DNA of 64,000 nt from Arthrobacter subterraneus (GTDB lineage Bacteria; Actinomycetota; Actinomycetes; Actinomycetales; Micrococcaceae): positions 120,205 through 184,204 of the forward strand of contig NZ_FNDT01000007.1 of NCBI RefSeq assembly GCF_900099735.1, written 5' to 3'. Shown here in pieces: positions 37,798 to 46,616 of the stretch. A program made the position numbers and the translations under genes. Under the pieces are notes generated by a model. It had not been told where the DNA came from, ran no database searches, and was given only the letters and a program-made list of their open reading frames with translations. Positions within the stretch are counted from its first letter, which is position 1; each line of letters starts with the position of its first letter.

Positions 37798-38691
37798 CTA
37801 TGGGGAGGTGCGTGGTGGGCGCACCGCGTGGCCGCCGAACTGATTGCGCAGGGCGGCTACCATCTTCAGCGACGGGGCATCCTCCTGGCGCGAACTGAAT
37901 CGGGCGAACAGCGCGGCCGTGATCGCCGGCGCTGCCACTTCATTGGCTATTGCCTGTTCAACGGTCCAGCGGCCCTCACCCGAATCCTCGATATAGGCTC
38001 CGATGTTGCTGAGCTTGGGGTCTTCCTCGAGGGCTTTGACCAGCAGATCCAGCAGCCAGGACCGGACAACCGTGCCTTTCTGCCACGCGCGGAAGGTGCC
38101 CGGAACATCCTTGATGATGTCTTTCGCCTCAAGCAACTCATAGCCTTCGGCATATGCCTGCATCAGGCCGTATTCGATTCCGTTGTGAACCATCTTGGCG
38201 TAGTGTCCGGCGCCGGTCTCACCTACGTGGACAAAGCTTTCCTCGCGGGCACCCTCGGGCCGCAGTGCATCGAAGACCGGCATGACCCGCTCGACGTCGG
38301 CCTCAGCTCCTCCGACCATGAGGCCGTAACCATTCTCGAGGCCCCAGACTCCGCCGGAAACGCCGCAGTCAAGGAAGGAGATCCCCTTCGCAGCAAGTGC
38401 TTCGCTGTGCTCCTGATCGGAGCTGAATTTGGTGTTACCACCGTCTATGACGAGGTCACCCTGGGATAGTTTCCCGCCGAGCTCGGTGATCACCTCGTCC
38501 GTGACCTTCCCGGCAGGAACCATAATCCAGACCACTCGGGGAGCTGGGATTGCGGCAATCAGTTCATCGAGGCTCGCAACATCCGTCACCTCGGGGTTCC
38601 GGTCATAGCCGGTGACCTCAATGCCTTTGAAGCGGAGCCGCTCCCGCATGTTGTATCCCATTTTCCCAAGTCCGATCAGACCGATGTGCAT
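37798..38691 (-). CDS. gnd: 6-phosphogluconate dehydrogenase, short decarboxylating form
   Basis: A 297-residue enzyme converting 6-phosphogluconate to ribulose-5-phosphate. The N-terminal Rossmann motif GLIGLGKMGYNM and the catalytic K-x-x-x-N in KMVHNGIEYG are clear. It is the short (about 300-residue) class rather than the 470-residue E. coli type. GGAGGAC precedes the ATG at 38691. Location between dnaN and recF is conserved in Streptomyces and relatives. It consumes the product of the gluconokinase encoded 12 kb away. Confidence 0.93.
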   Translation of the reverse strand: MHIGLIGLGKMGYNMRERLRFKGIEVTGYDRNPEVTDVASLDELIAAIPAPRVVWIMVPAGKVTDEVITELGGKLSQGDLVIDGGNTKFSSDQEHSEALAAKGISFLDCGVSGGVWGLENGYGLMVGGAEADVERVMPVFDALRPEGAREESFVHVGETGAGHYAKMVHNGIEYGLMQAYAEGYELLEAKDIIKDVPGTFRAWQKGTVVRSWLLDLLVKALEEDPKLSNIGAYIEDSGEGRWTVEQAIANEVAAPAITAALFARFSSRQEDAPSLKMVAALRNQFGGHAVRPPRTSP

Positions 38692-38732
38692 TGTGTCCTC
38701 CATGGGGTGTCGGTGGGATGTGTGCCGCCCTG

Positions 38733-39857
38733 CTACTGGTTGGGGAGCCTTACCGGCATGAGCAGGTACCTGTAGTCTTCGCGGTCTTCGCCGGTTGCTT
38801 CTTCCTGTGCCGAAATGACGGCCGGCTTGGGCGGAGTGGTGAAGGAGAACCGTACAAAGCGGCTGCTGAATGCGCCAAGCCCTTCGCTGAGGTAGTGGGG
38901 GTTGAACGCCACCGTGATGTCATCGCCGTCGAGAGTTGCTTCGATTGCTTCGGAAGCCTGGGCGTCCTCGCCGGTGCCGGCATCGAGGACTACCTGGCCT
39001 GCACTGAAGGCAAGGCGTACCGGTGTATTCCGCTCGGCTACCAGCGCCACGCGGCGCACAGCCTCGACGAGTTGGCTGGTTTCCACCGTTGCATGAATGG
39101 GCGTGTTATCCGGGAAGAGGGAACGGATCTTGGGGTAATCGCCGTCGACCAGGAGGGAGGTGGTGCGCCTGCCGCCGCTCTCGAATCCGATGAGTTCGCT
39201 GTTGTCGGAAAGGGCGATTTTGAGATCCCCGGAGCCTCCCAGGGTCTTGGCCACCTCGCTGAGAGTCTTGGCCTTGACCAGCGCGCTGGTCGAAATTCCC
39301 GGATTGGTGGGTTTCCAGGACAGCTCCCGGAGAGCGAGGCGGTAGCGGTCGGTGGCGAGGAAGGTGATCAGGTCTTCTTCTATCTCCATACGCACACCGG
39401 TGAGGATGGGGAGTGTGTCATCACGACTGGCGGCGATGATCACCTGGGAGACCGCTTCGGCGAAGGCGTCTCCGTCAACGACACCGCTGACGTCGGGCAG
39501 CGCGGGAAGTTCCGGATACTCCGCCTCAGGCATCGTAGCGAGGTTGAATCGGCTGTTGCGGCAGGTCAGCGTGACCTTGGATCCATCAGTTTCCACTTCT
39601 ACGGGCGCCGAGGGCAGGCTCCGGCAGATGTCGGCAAGCAGCCGTCCGGATACAAGGATGGTTCCTTCTTCAGCAACATCGGCTGCGATCTCCAGGCGGG
39701 CCGAAATCTCATAGTCAAAGCTCGCGAGGCTCAGGGTTCCGGCACCGGCCTTGATCAGCAATCCTGAAAGCACCGGTACGGGGGGACGTGGCGAGAGGGA
39801 ACGAGCGGTCCAGGTTACGGCTTCGGCCAGGACATCGCGCTCGACTCGGAATTTCAC
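38733..39857 (-). CDS. dnaN: DNA polymerase III beta sliding clamp
   Basis: A 374-residue three-domain clamp that tethers replicative and translesion polymerases; DnaE2/ImuB from this window would use it. It starts VKFRVERDVLAEAVTWTARSLS at the GTG at 39857; a longer frame to 39947 adds residues that are not clamp-like and run into oriC. The C-terminal LMPVRL is the conserved end. No strong ribosome-binding site is visible before the GTG. Confidence 0.97.
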   Translation of the reverse strand: MKFRVERDVLAEAVTWTARSLSPRPPVPVLSGLLIKAGAGTLSLASFDYEISARLEIAADVAEEGTILVSGRLLADICRSLPSAPVEVETDGSKVTLTCRNSRFNLATMPEAEYPELPALPDVSGVVDGDAFAEAVSQVIIAASRDDTLPILTGVRMEIEEDLITFLATDRYRLALRELSWKPTNPGISTSALVKAKTLSEVAKTLGGSGDLKIALSDNSELIGFESGGRRTTSLLVDGDYPKIRSLFPDNTPIHATVETSQLVEAVRRVALVAERNTPVRLAFSAGQVVLDAGTGEDAQASEAIEATLDGDDITVAFNPHYLSEGLGAFSSRFVRFSFTTPPKPAVISAQEEATGEDREDYRYLLMPVRLPNQ

Positions 39858-40312
39858 TGAAGGGTGCCGCCTTTCGCGAGTACATCGGTGAAGCCAACTT
39901 GTCCCTTGCCTTCGCAGGCAAGAGGAGGACAGGCGGGCAAGGGTCAACTCTACTGAGTGACAGCTTAGCGTGGCGTGGTCCGCTCGTTGGACCGGGTTTG
40001 TACCCCTGGACGGGGAGGGGTGAACGGGGAAATGTTATTTGGAAGAGAAGAGTGGATTAAGGATCAGTAGTGTTAATAACTACTGTGGATACTGTGGATA
40101 ACCGGCCTGGTTGGTGCAATTCCGGGAGTCGTCCCTGTTGACAGCATGTGCATCCAGCCCGCCGCGATCTGCCCATGGCTGTGTACGAGAACCCTGTGAT
40201 TCTGCGGGTCCACAGCCCTGACGAGGTTTGTCCTCATTAACGTCCACGGATACGGGCCCTTATCCACATTCTTTTCCACAGCTGTTAATTTCAGTGGAGG
40301 CGTCTGTCGAGG
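39858..40312. other. oriC, dnaN-dnaA part (DnaA boxes and AT-rich stretch)
   Basis: A 455-base gene-free interval between dnaA and dnaN. DnaA boxes: TGTGGATAC 40084-40092, TGTGGATAA 40093-40101 (directly adjoining), TTATCCACA 40260-40268 and TTTTCCACA 40272-40280. An AT-rich stretch (about 40029-40082) containing the partly symmetric AGTAGTGTTAATAACTACT lies beside the first pair and is the best candidate for the unwinding element. The boxes face each other across about 160 bases. Confidence 0.85.
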
Positions 40313-41716
40313 TCAGGAGTCTTTCCTGTGGTGTTTGATGCGGTTAGTCAGCTCAGTCACCTGGTTGTAGATGGCCCGGCGCTCTGCCATGAGTTCGCGG
40401 ATCTTGCGGTCTGCGTGGATCACCGTTGTATGGTCCCTGCCTCCCAGTTCCTGTCCGATTTTCGGTAGCGACATATCAGTGAGTTCCCGGCACAGGTACA
40501 TGGCGATCTGGCGTGCGGTAACCAGGGTGCGTGTGCGGGACTTGCTGCAGAGGTCATCAAGGGTGATGTTGAAGTACTCGGCGGTCTGGGCCATGATCAG
40601 CGACGACGTTATTTCCTGTGCGCCATCATCCGTGATGAGGTCCTTGAGCACTATTTCAGCCAGGTTTTCGTCGACTGCCTGGCGGTTCAGGCTCGCGAAT
40701 GCGGTAACCCGGATCAGCGCGCCCTCCAGTTCGCGGATGTTGGTGGAAATCTTCGACGCGATGTATTCAAGAACCTCGTCGGGTGCGCTCATGCCCTCGC
40801 TGATCGCCTTTTTCCGCAGGATGGCAATGCGGGTTTCCAGCTCCGGCGGCTGGATATCGGTCAGGAGTCCCCACTCGAAACGGGATCGCATGCGCTCCTC
40901 GAATCCGGACAGCTGTTTCGGTGGAAGATCCGAGGTGATAACCACCTGTTTGTTGTGGTTGTGGAGGGCGTTGAAGGTGTGGAAGAACTCCTCCTGGGTG
41001 CGGTCCTTCCCGGATAGGAACTGGATGTCATCGATCAGGAGGATGTCGACGTTTCGGTACGTCTGCTTGAAGCTGGTGCCTTCATCATCGCGAATCGAGT
41101 TGATGAAGTCGTTCGTGAACTCTTCAGAGTTCACGTACCGAACCCGGATACCGGTGTAGAGGTGGCGCGCATAGTGGCCGATGGCATGGAGAAGGTGGGT
41201 CTTTCCCAGACCGGAGTCCCCGTAGATGAACAGGGGGTTGTACGCTTTCGCGGGCGCCTCGGCAACGGCCACTGCGGCTGCGTGGGCAAATCGGTTGGAT
41301 GAGCCGATAACGAAGGTGTCGAAGATGTACTTCGGGTTCAACCGTCCGAACTCATGTGAGTTACTTGGCGGCGTGGGCGACGGCGCCTGCTCGCGCTGTA
41401 CGGTTTCCTCCGGATTCTCCTCCGGCTCCTCTTCCATGATCGGGGTGAGATCCGGATCAATGACGAACGCGCATTGGATCTCTTCACGGAAGACGTCCTG
41501 GAGAGCATCGTTGAGGGGGCTCTTGAGCTGACTCTGGAGAACCTCGCGGGTGAGCTCATTGGGAACAGCGACAAGCAGCGTGGTTCCGATCAGGCCCTGT
41601 GCCTGGGCGAGCACCACGAAGCCCCGCTGTCGCGGGGAGATTCTGTCGTCCCGCTCCAGGGTCCGGATGACCTTTCGCCAGGAGCTGCCTACATCATTGA
41701 TCTCGTCGGTACTCAC
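40313..41716 (-). CDS. dnaA: chromosomal replication initiator DnaA
   Basis: A 467-residue AAA+ initiator. Domain I begins STDEINDVGSSWRKVIRTLE; a disordered acidic/Pro domain II follows; domain III carries Walker A GDSGLGKTHLL and Walker B ILLIDDIQFL; domain IV has the DnaA-box-binding signature GGRDHTTVIHA. The start is the GTG at 41716, with GAGGA upstream, matching known actinobacterial DnaA N termini. An open frame continues 105 codons upstream to 42031 but its translation is not DnaA-like and would cover the DnaA boxes, so I reject it. Confidence 0.97.
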   Translation of the reverse strand: MSTDEINDVGSSWRKVIRTLERDDRISPRQRGFVVLAQAQGLIGTTLLVAVPNELTREVLQSQLKSPLNDALQDVFREEIQCAFVIDPDLTPIMEEEPEENPEETVQREQAPSPTPPSNSHEFGRLNPKYIFDTFVIGSSNRFAHAAAVAVAEAPAKAYNPLFIYGDSGLGKTHLLHAIGHYARHLYTGIRVRYVNSEEFTNDFINSIRDDEGTSFKQTYRNVDILLIDDIQFLSGKDRTQEEFFHTFNALHNHNKQVVITSDLPPKQLSGFEERMRSRFEWGLLTDIQPPELETRIAILRKKAISEGMSAPDEVLEYIASKISTNIRELEGALIRVTAFASLNRQAVDENLAEIVLKDLITDDGAQEITSSLIMAQTAEYFNITLDDLCSKSRTRTLVTARQIAMYLCRELTDMSLPKIGQELGGRDHTTVIHADRKIRELMAERRAIYNQVTELTNRIKHHRKDS

Positions 41717-42168
41717 GCGCGTCCTCAGGTGGAAGTTCAAAGACCGCTTCCGGGGCCTTTGCAGGCCACCCATCCACAGACTTATACACAGTACGTGGAT
41801 AAATGCACCACCCGGCAACACTAGACGATCGAAAGTGCAGGGGATAGCTGGGGCAGCGCCTGTGGATAAGATCACTGAGACGACAGCTTCCTGCCTGTCG
41901 CAGACCCTCTCCCCGACGGTTGTCCACAGTGTGTGTACACGGGGAACCGAGTCCAGCCGGATAGGCGGGTTTGACCCTGTGACACCCGGTGCCCTAACGT
42001 TAGGTAGTCCTTTATGTCTGCATTTTCGCATGCCTCCATACCGTCGGCCAGAAGCTGATCAGTGTGATGACGTGCGCGGGGTAGATGTACTACAACTTCA
42101 TTGCGCCGGCCCGTTCTTCCCCCTTGTTGCAACGGCAGCGCATGTCAAGAACGTTCTGGAGTATCACA
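41717..42168. other. oriC, dnaA-rpmH part (DnaA boxes, divergent promoters)
   Basis: A 452-base gene-free interval between dnaA and rpmH. DnaA-box-like sites: TTATACACA 41782-41790, CGTGGATAA 41794-41802, TGTGGATAA 41861-41869 and TTGTCCACA 41920-41928. A perfect 12-bp palindrome CCTAACGTTAGG is at 41993-42004. This region must hold the dnaA (minus) and rpmH (plus) promoters; boxes upstream of dnaA suggest autoregulation and a bipartite origin. Confidence 0.8.
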
Positions 42169-42306
42169 GTGAGCAAGCGGACCTTTCAGCCGAATAACCG
42201 CCGTCGTGCCAAAAAGCATGGTTTCCGCCTCCGCATGCGGACCCGCGCCGGCCGGGCCATCCTGTCTGCGCGCCGTAGCAAGGGACGCACCGAACTGTCG
42301 GCGTAG
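42169..42306 (+). CDS. rpmH: 50S ribosomal protein L34
   Basis: A 45-residue, highly basic ribosomal protein beginning [19 protein letters not shown] and ending [13 protein letters not shown], the standard L34 sequence. GTG start at 42169. First gene of the conserved rpmH-rnpA-yidD-yidC-jag-rsmG-parA-parB series running away from oriC. Confidence 0.98.
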   Translation: MSKRTFQPNNRRRAKKHGFRLRMRTRAGRAILSARRSKGRTELSA

Positions 42307-42369
42307 CGCCACCTAATCCGTCCGCCGGCGTTGCTGTACTGCAACGCCCCGACCGTTTCGGAGCTCAAG

Positions 42370-42741
42370 GTGCTGTCTACCGCCCATCGAGTTCGGACGG
42401 CCACAGATTTTTCACACACCGTTCGTTCCGGTACCCGGTCGGGGTGCCGGAACGTGGTGCTATATGCAGTCCGAACCGGGCTCTCCGAGCCTTCCCGGTT
42501 CGGCTTCATTGTGTCGAAGAGTGTAGGGAACGCTGTCACCCGTAACCTCGTTAAGAGGAGACTGAGAGAAGCCGCTGCGTCGGCGCTGGTTCAGCGTCCG
42601 GTTGGTCTCGATGTGGTGGTGCGCGCACTACCTCCAGCTGCTGCGGCGAGCTGGTCCGAGCTCAGTTCTGATTTTGAGAAATGTCTTGCTTCGAGTGTGA
42701 AGCGTTTCGGCAGGGACGGCAGAAGAGGTGGCGGGAGATGA
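42370..42741 (+). CDS. rnpA: ribonuclease P protein component
   Basis: A 123-residue basic protein that assists the RNase P RNA in trimming tRNA 5' ends. Start [21 protein letters not shown] is typical, and the RNR signature appears as [17 protein letters not shown] use the GTG at 42370; an upstream ATG at 42331 adds 13 residues unlike the family. Its stop overlaps the yidD start (ATGA). Confidence 0.95.
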   Translation: MLSTAHRVRTATDFSHTVRSGTRSGCRNVVLYAVRTGLSEPSRFGFIVSKSVGNAVTRNLVKRRLREAAASALVQRPVGLDVVVRALPPAAAASWSELSSDFEKCLASSVKRFGRDGRRGGGR

Positions 42742-43091
42742 CAGCGAAGGATACGTCGTCGGTCTTTTCGCGACTCTCGCTGTTTCTCCGCGCCGGTCTG
42801 ATCGGACTGCTCATGATCTACCGCCGGCTGATCTCCCCCTTGTATGGTCCGGTCTGCCGCTTCTTTCCTTCCTGCTCGGCGTATGCGCTGGAGGCAGTCA
42901 CGGTTCATGGCGCATTCAAGGGAACATGGTTGGCCACCAAACGTATGTGCCGCTGCCATCCCTGGAATGACGGAGGCGTGGATCACGTCCCACCCGGAGG
43001 AAAGCGTTTTGCACCTGGAGAAGAGCCACAGATTGTAGTGCTGAATCACCCGGTGATTCCTGCAGACGAGGAAAGCCGCCCCGCGGCCTGA
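42738..43091 (+). CDS. yidD: YidD membrane protein insertion efficiency factor
   Basis: A 117-residue protein with the YidD hallmark [27 protein letters not shown] and [15 protein letters not shown], containing the conserved cysteines. It assists YidC-mediated membrane insertion at the inner face of the membrane. Start ATG at 42738 overlaps the rnpA stop. Confidence 0.95.
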   Translation: MTAKDTSSVFSRLSLFLRAGLIGLLMIYRRLISPLYGPVCRFFPSCSAYALEAVTVHGAFKGTWLATKRMCRCHPWNDGGVDHVPPGGKRFAPGEEPQIVVLNHPVIPADEESRPAA

Positions 43092-43104
43092 GGAGCAACA
43101 GATT

Positions 43105-44067
43105 ATGGATTTCTTCGAGACGATTCTCCTGCCTTTCCGGTGGCTGGTGTCCTGGGTCATGTGGGCTTTCCACGAGGGATTCACTTTCCTCGGAATGGAT
43201 GCGGCGTCGGGTTGGACCTGGACGCTGTCCATCGTCGGTCTGGTTGTGGTTATCCGGGCCGCGCTGATTCCTGTCTTCGTCAAGCAGATCAAAGCCCAGC
43301 GGGGCATGCAGGCGCTCCAACCGGATCTGAGGAAGCTCCAGCAGAAGTACAAGGGAAAGACTGACCAGCTCTCGCGCCAGGCCATGACGCAGGAGCAGAT
43401 GGCCCTCTACAAGAAGCACGGAACAAACCCGTTTGCAGCCTGCCTGCCGATTCTGATCCAGATGCCGTTCTTCTTTGCCCTGTTCACGGTGCTGAACGGT
43501 GTGTCGAAAGCGAGCGACAACGGTGAAGGCATCGGTGCTCTCACCGTCGAGGACGTTCGACAGTTTGACGCGGCCGAGATCTTTGGAGCGCCACTCTCCT
43601 CTTCACTGCTGCATGGTTGGGGTACTGAGGGCCACGGCGCCGTGGCGGTGCTTTCGATCATCATGATCATCGCCATGACGGCTTCGCAGTTCATCACGCA
43701 GAAGCAGATCATGGCCAAGAACATGTCGGAAGAGGCTATGCAGAGCCCCTTCATGCGCCAGCAGAAAATGATGCTCTACATCCTCCCGCTGGTATTCGGT
43801 GTGGGTGGCATCAACTTCCCGATCGGTGTGCTGATCTACTGGACCACCACCAACCTGTGGACGATGGTGCAGCAGTTTTACGTCATCAGGCGGATGCCCA
43901 CTCCCGGTTCACCCGCGGCGAAAGCGCTCGCCGAGCGCCGCGCCAAAAAGGGGCTACCCATGGTTCCGTTGCTCGGTGAAAAGAAGGCGGAGCCGGCAGT
44001 GGAAGCTGTCGAACCAGCCAAAGGACAACGAGTACAGCCTCAGCGCAAGAACAGGAAACGCAAATGA
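43105..44067 (+). CDS. yidC: YidC/Oxa1 membrane protein insertase
   Basis: A 320-residue insertase of the Gram-positive (Oxa1-like) form without the large periplasmic domain. Hydrophobic segments are at about 10-30, 35-55 (WTLSIVGLVVVIRAALIPVFVKQ), 110-130 (FAACLPILIQMPFFFALF), 190-210 and 225-255. The arginine in VIRAALIP is the conserved hydrophilic-groove residue. The tail is lysine-rich (QRKNRKRK), as expected for ribosome contact. Its stop overlaps the jag start. Confidence 0.95.
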   Translation: MDFFETILLPFRWLVSWVMWAFHEGFTFLGMDAASGWTWTLSIVGLVVVIRAALIPVFVKQIKAQRGMQALQPDLRKLQQKYKGKTDQLSRQAMTQEQMALYKKHGTNPFAACLPILIQMPFFFALFTVLNGVSKASDNGEGIGALTVEDVRQFDAAEIFGAPLSSSLLHGWGTEGHGAVAVLSIIMIIAMTASQFITQKQIMAKNMSEEAMQSPFMRQQKMMLYILPLVFGVGGINFPIGVLIYWTTTNLWTMVQQFYVIRRMPTPGSPAAKALAERRAKKGLPMVPLLGEKKAEPAVEAVEPAKGQRVQPQRKNRKRK

Positions 44068-44603
44068 GTACTGACAACATGCAGGAAGAATCGCTCGGAA
44101 CCGTGAACGAAGAGGAAGCGGAGGACGCCGTCGTCTCTTCGGAAGACGAAGGCGACGTCGCTGCGGACTACCTCGAAGAACTCCTGGACATTGCAGACAT
44201 CGACGGCGACATCGACATCGAGGTCCGTAACGGCCGCACCTACATTTCTATCGTCTCCGAAGGCAGTGACTCCCAGGGACTACAGGCGCTTGTGGGCCGC
44301 GACGGCGAAGTGCTCGAAGCGCTCCAGGAGCTTGCGCGCCTGTCGGTGCTCACTTCTACCGAGCACCGTTCGCGTCTTGTCCTGGATATCGACGGCTTCC
44401 GCGAAGCCCGTAACAAGGAGTTGCGTGAGATTGCGGAGGAGGCTGTCGACAAGGTGAAGGAGAGCGGCGCCGATGTTGCACTCGCGCCGATGTCTGCCTA
44501 TGAGCGCAAGATTGTGCATGACATCGTCGCTGACCTCGGCATGGTCAGCGAATCCGAGGGCGAAGGGTCTCGCCGTCACATCGTAGTGTCAGCCGGTTCC
44601 TGA
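44064..44603 (+). CDS. jag: Jag/KhpB KH-R3H RNA-binding protein
   Basis: A 179-residue protein with an acidic N-terminal leader (about 45 residues), a KH domain containing the GRDGEVLEALQELARL loop, and a C-terminal R3H domain with APMSAYERKIVHDIV. This is the KhpB (Jag/EloR) type that binds RNA and influences cell elongation in Gram-positives. The acidic leader replaces the Jag_N domain of Firmicutes, which is usual in actinobacteria. Overlaps yidC (ATGA). Confidence 0.92.
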   Translation: MSTDNMQEESLGTVNEEEAEDAVVSSEDEGDVAADYLEELLDIADIDGDIDIEVRNGRTYISIVSEGSDSQGLQALVGRDGEVLEALQELARLSVLTSTEHRSRLVLDIDGFREARNKELREIAEEAVDKVKESGADVALAPMSAYERKIVHDIVADLGMVSESEGEGSRRHIVVSAGS

Positions 44604-44641
44604 CTGACGGTCGGTCTGCCTTTCCCGAAGGAGGGATCGTC

Positions 44642-45280
44642 TTGACTCTTGATATCGGTATCAAAGAGCTTGAGGCTGCGCGCCGGATTTTCGGTGACCG
44701 GCTGCCGCTCGCCGAGCGTTTTGTCGAGCACCTGGCGTCGTCCGGGATCGATCGCGGGCTGTTGGGGCCGCGTGAGGTGCCCCGGTTATGGGACCGCCAC
44801 GTGCTGAACTGTGCGGTAATTGCCGAGCTGATTCCTGAGAAGGCGCGTGTTGCTGATGTAGGGAGTGGTGCGGGCCTGCCCGGGCTCGCGTTGGCTATCG
44901 CGCGGCCCGATGCAATGTTTGTGCTCATTGAACCGCTGGAGAGGCGGGTCAATTGGTTGAGGGAAGTTACCGATGATCTCGGGTTGGAGAATGTCGAGAT
45001 ATTCCGTGGTCGTGCTGAACAGGCGGTAGGCAAGTTCCAGGTGGATGTTGTAACGGCCCGTGCCGTCTCTGCCCTCTCCGGTCTCGCGGCACTCACCATT
45101 CCCCTTCTGAAGGGTTCGGGCGAGGTATTGGCCATCAAGGGCCGGAGCGCGGGCGAGGAAGTGACTAAGGCTGCCAAGATTATCCGCCGGCTGGGTGGGG
45201 TTGCCACCAGTGTGGAGACGGTGGGTGGTGCCCTGCTTGAGGAACCCACCACCGTGGTACGTATTGTCGTTGCCCGCTGA
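44642..45280 (+). CDS. rsmG: 16S rRNA (guanine-N7) methyltransferase RsmG
   Basis: A 212-residue SAM-dependent enzyme that methylates G527 (E. coli numbering) of 16S rRNA. The SAM-binding motif VADVGSGAGLPGLALAIARP is near residues 75-95, preceded by WDRHVLNCAVI. Start is TTG at 44642 with AAGGAGGGA upstream, an unusual codon but a very good ribosome-binding site. Loss of this enzyme in other bacteria gives low-level streptomycin resistance. Confidence 0.94.
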   Translation: MTLDIGIKELEAARRIFGDRLPLAERFVEHLASSGIDRGLLGPREVPRLWDRHVLNCAVIAELIPEKARVADVGSGAGLPGLALAIARPDAMFVLIEPLERRVNWLREVTDDLGLENVEIFRGRAEQAVGKFQVDVVTARAVSALSGLAALTIPLLKGSGEVLAIKGRSAGEEVTKAAKIIRRLGGVATSVETVGGALLEEPTTVVRIVVAR

Positions 45281-45397
45281 GCGGTGTTGTTGCTCGCTGA
45301 GCGCAGCGCTTCGCGGGAAGTTCGGCACACTGCGGATTGTCTGCAGGAGTATTGGGGTTGCAGCGGATAACCTAGAGAGGTCCATACGCACCTGAAA

Positions 45398-46522
45398 GTG
45401 AGCGAGACGCTTGTGACGAAAGATTCTGCCACGCGACGTGATCAGCCTACGTCGATGATGGGTTCGTCCTTGGCGATCACTATTGCTGATATTCAACCGG
45501 AAGTGTTTTCAAACCCGATCAATACCGGCATCGTTTCACGTGAAACGAACGGACGGAACACCGTTAGCACCACCAACCAGGCAAGCGCCGGCAAGTCCAA
45601 TGGGAGCAAGAGCGTTATGGACGTGCTCGATGACAGTACCCCGCTAGCACGCGAACTGGCGTCGGAAAACCGGCGTAGGGAGAAGTTGCTCGGTCGCAAA
45701 CTGCCCCGCCCTGCTGCCACCCGGGTTCTGACCGTCAGCAACCAGAAGGGGGGCGTGGGCAAGACCACCACTACGGTAAACCTCGCAGCCGCCCTTGCGT
45801 CGGCAGGGCTCAACGTCCTGGTCATCGACATCGATCCGCAAGGCAACGCCTCTACCGCACTTGGCATTGAGCATCATGCTGAAGTTGACAGTATTTATGA
45901 CGTTCTCATTGACGATCTTCCGCTTGCGAATGTGGTGGCCCCCTGCCCTGATGTGCCTAACCTGATCTGCGCGCCCGCCACTATTCATCTCGCTGGCGCA
46001 GAGATCGAGTTGGTCTCACTGGTCGCGCGCGAACAGCGTCTTCGACGCGCGATCGACCTCTATGCGAAAGAGCGTGAGTCCAACGGCGAGGAACGGCTCG
46101 ATTACATTTTCATCGATTGCCCGCCGAGTCTCGGACTGCTTACAGTCAACGCATTCGTCGCTGCCCGGGAGGTCCTTATACCGATCCAGTGTGAGTACTA
46201 CGCACTGGAGGGGCTGAGCCAACTCCTCAAGAACATCGAGATGATTCAGAAGCACCTGAATGCAGACCTGGTGGTGTCCACCATCCTTCTCACCATGTAT
46301 GACGGCCGGACGAATCTCGCCGCTCAGGTTGCTGCTGAGGTCCGGGAACATTTCCCTGACCAGGTCTTGAAGGCGGTTGTACCGCGGTCAGTGCGCATTT
46401 CCGAGGCTCCGAGTTATCAACAGACGGTGCTGACCTACGATCCGTCCTCGAGCGGAGCCCTGTCCTACCTTGAGGCCGCGACGGAGATCGCAGAGCGGGC
46501 TAACACCGAGAAGTCCTCCTAG
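45398..46522 (+). CDS. parA: ParA/Soj chromosome-partitioning ATPase
   Basis: A 374-residue Walker-type ATPase. The deviant Walker A motif KGGVGKTT is at residues 117-124, followed by [14 protein letters not shown] and [12 protein letters not shown]. The first about 108 residues form a polar, probably disordered extension absent from short Soj proteins. A perfect parS site lies inside this extension at 45533-45546, read as VSRET. The GTG at 45398 lacks a clear ribosome-binding site, so the exact start is uncertain. It moves ParB-bound origins apart. Confidence 0.93.
   Translation: MSETLVTKDSATRRDQPTSMMGSSLAITIADIQPEVFSNPINTGIVSRETNGRNTVSTTNQASAGKSNGSKSVMDVLDDSTPLARELASENRRREKLLGRKLPRPAATRVLTVSNQKGGVGKTTTTVNLAAALASAGLNVLVIDIDPQGNASTALGIEHHAEVDSIYDVLIDDLPLANVVAPCPDVPNLICAPATIHLAGAEIELVSLVAREQRLRRAIDLYAKERESNGEERLDYIFIDCPPSLGLLTVNAFVAAREVLIPIQCEYYALEGLSQLLKNIEMIQKHLNADLVVSTILLTMYDGRTNLAAQVAAEVREHFPDQVLKAVVPRSVRISEAPSYQQTVLTYDPSSSGALSYLEAATEIAERANTEKSS
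45533..45546. promoter_or_regulatory. parS site 1 (exact), inside parA
   Basis: GTTTCACGTGAAAC, exact 14-bp parS core, in frame within the N-terminal extension of parA. Confidence 0.92.
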
Positions 46523-46616
46523 AGCGCCTGCGCGGTTCGGCGCGAGTCCCACAGTAGACTGGACGCATTATCAATCGTTGCAGTTTGTCTGCTCTCCTTC
46601 GAGAGGAACCGTTCCA

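Noticed and set aside
41717..42031. Upstream in-frame extension of dnaA
   Set aside because: The translation has no DnaA similarity, covers several DnaA boxes, and the GTG at 41716 has a ribosome-binding site and a family-like start.
46470..46616. Longer parB start overlapping parA
   Set aside because: The extra 49 residues are not ParB-like; the family start [17 protein letters not shown] lies at 46617.
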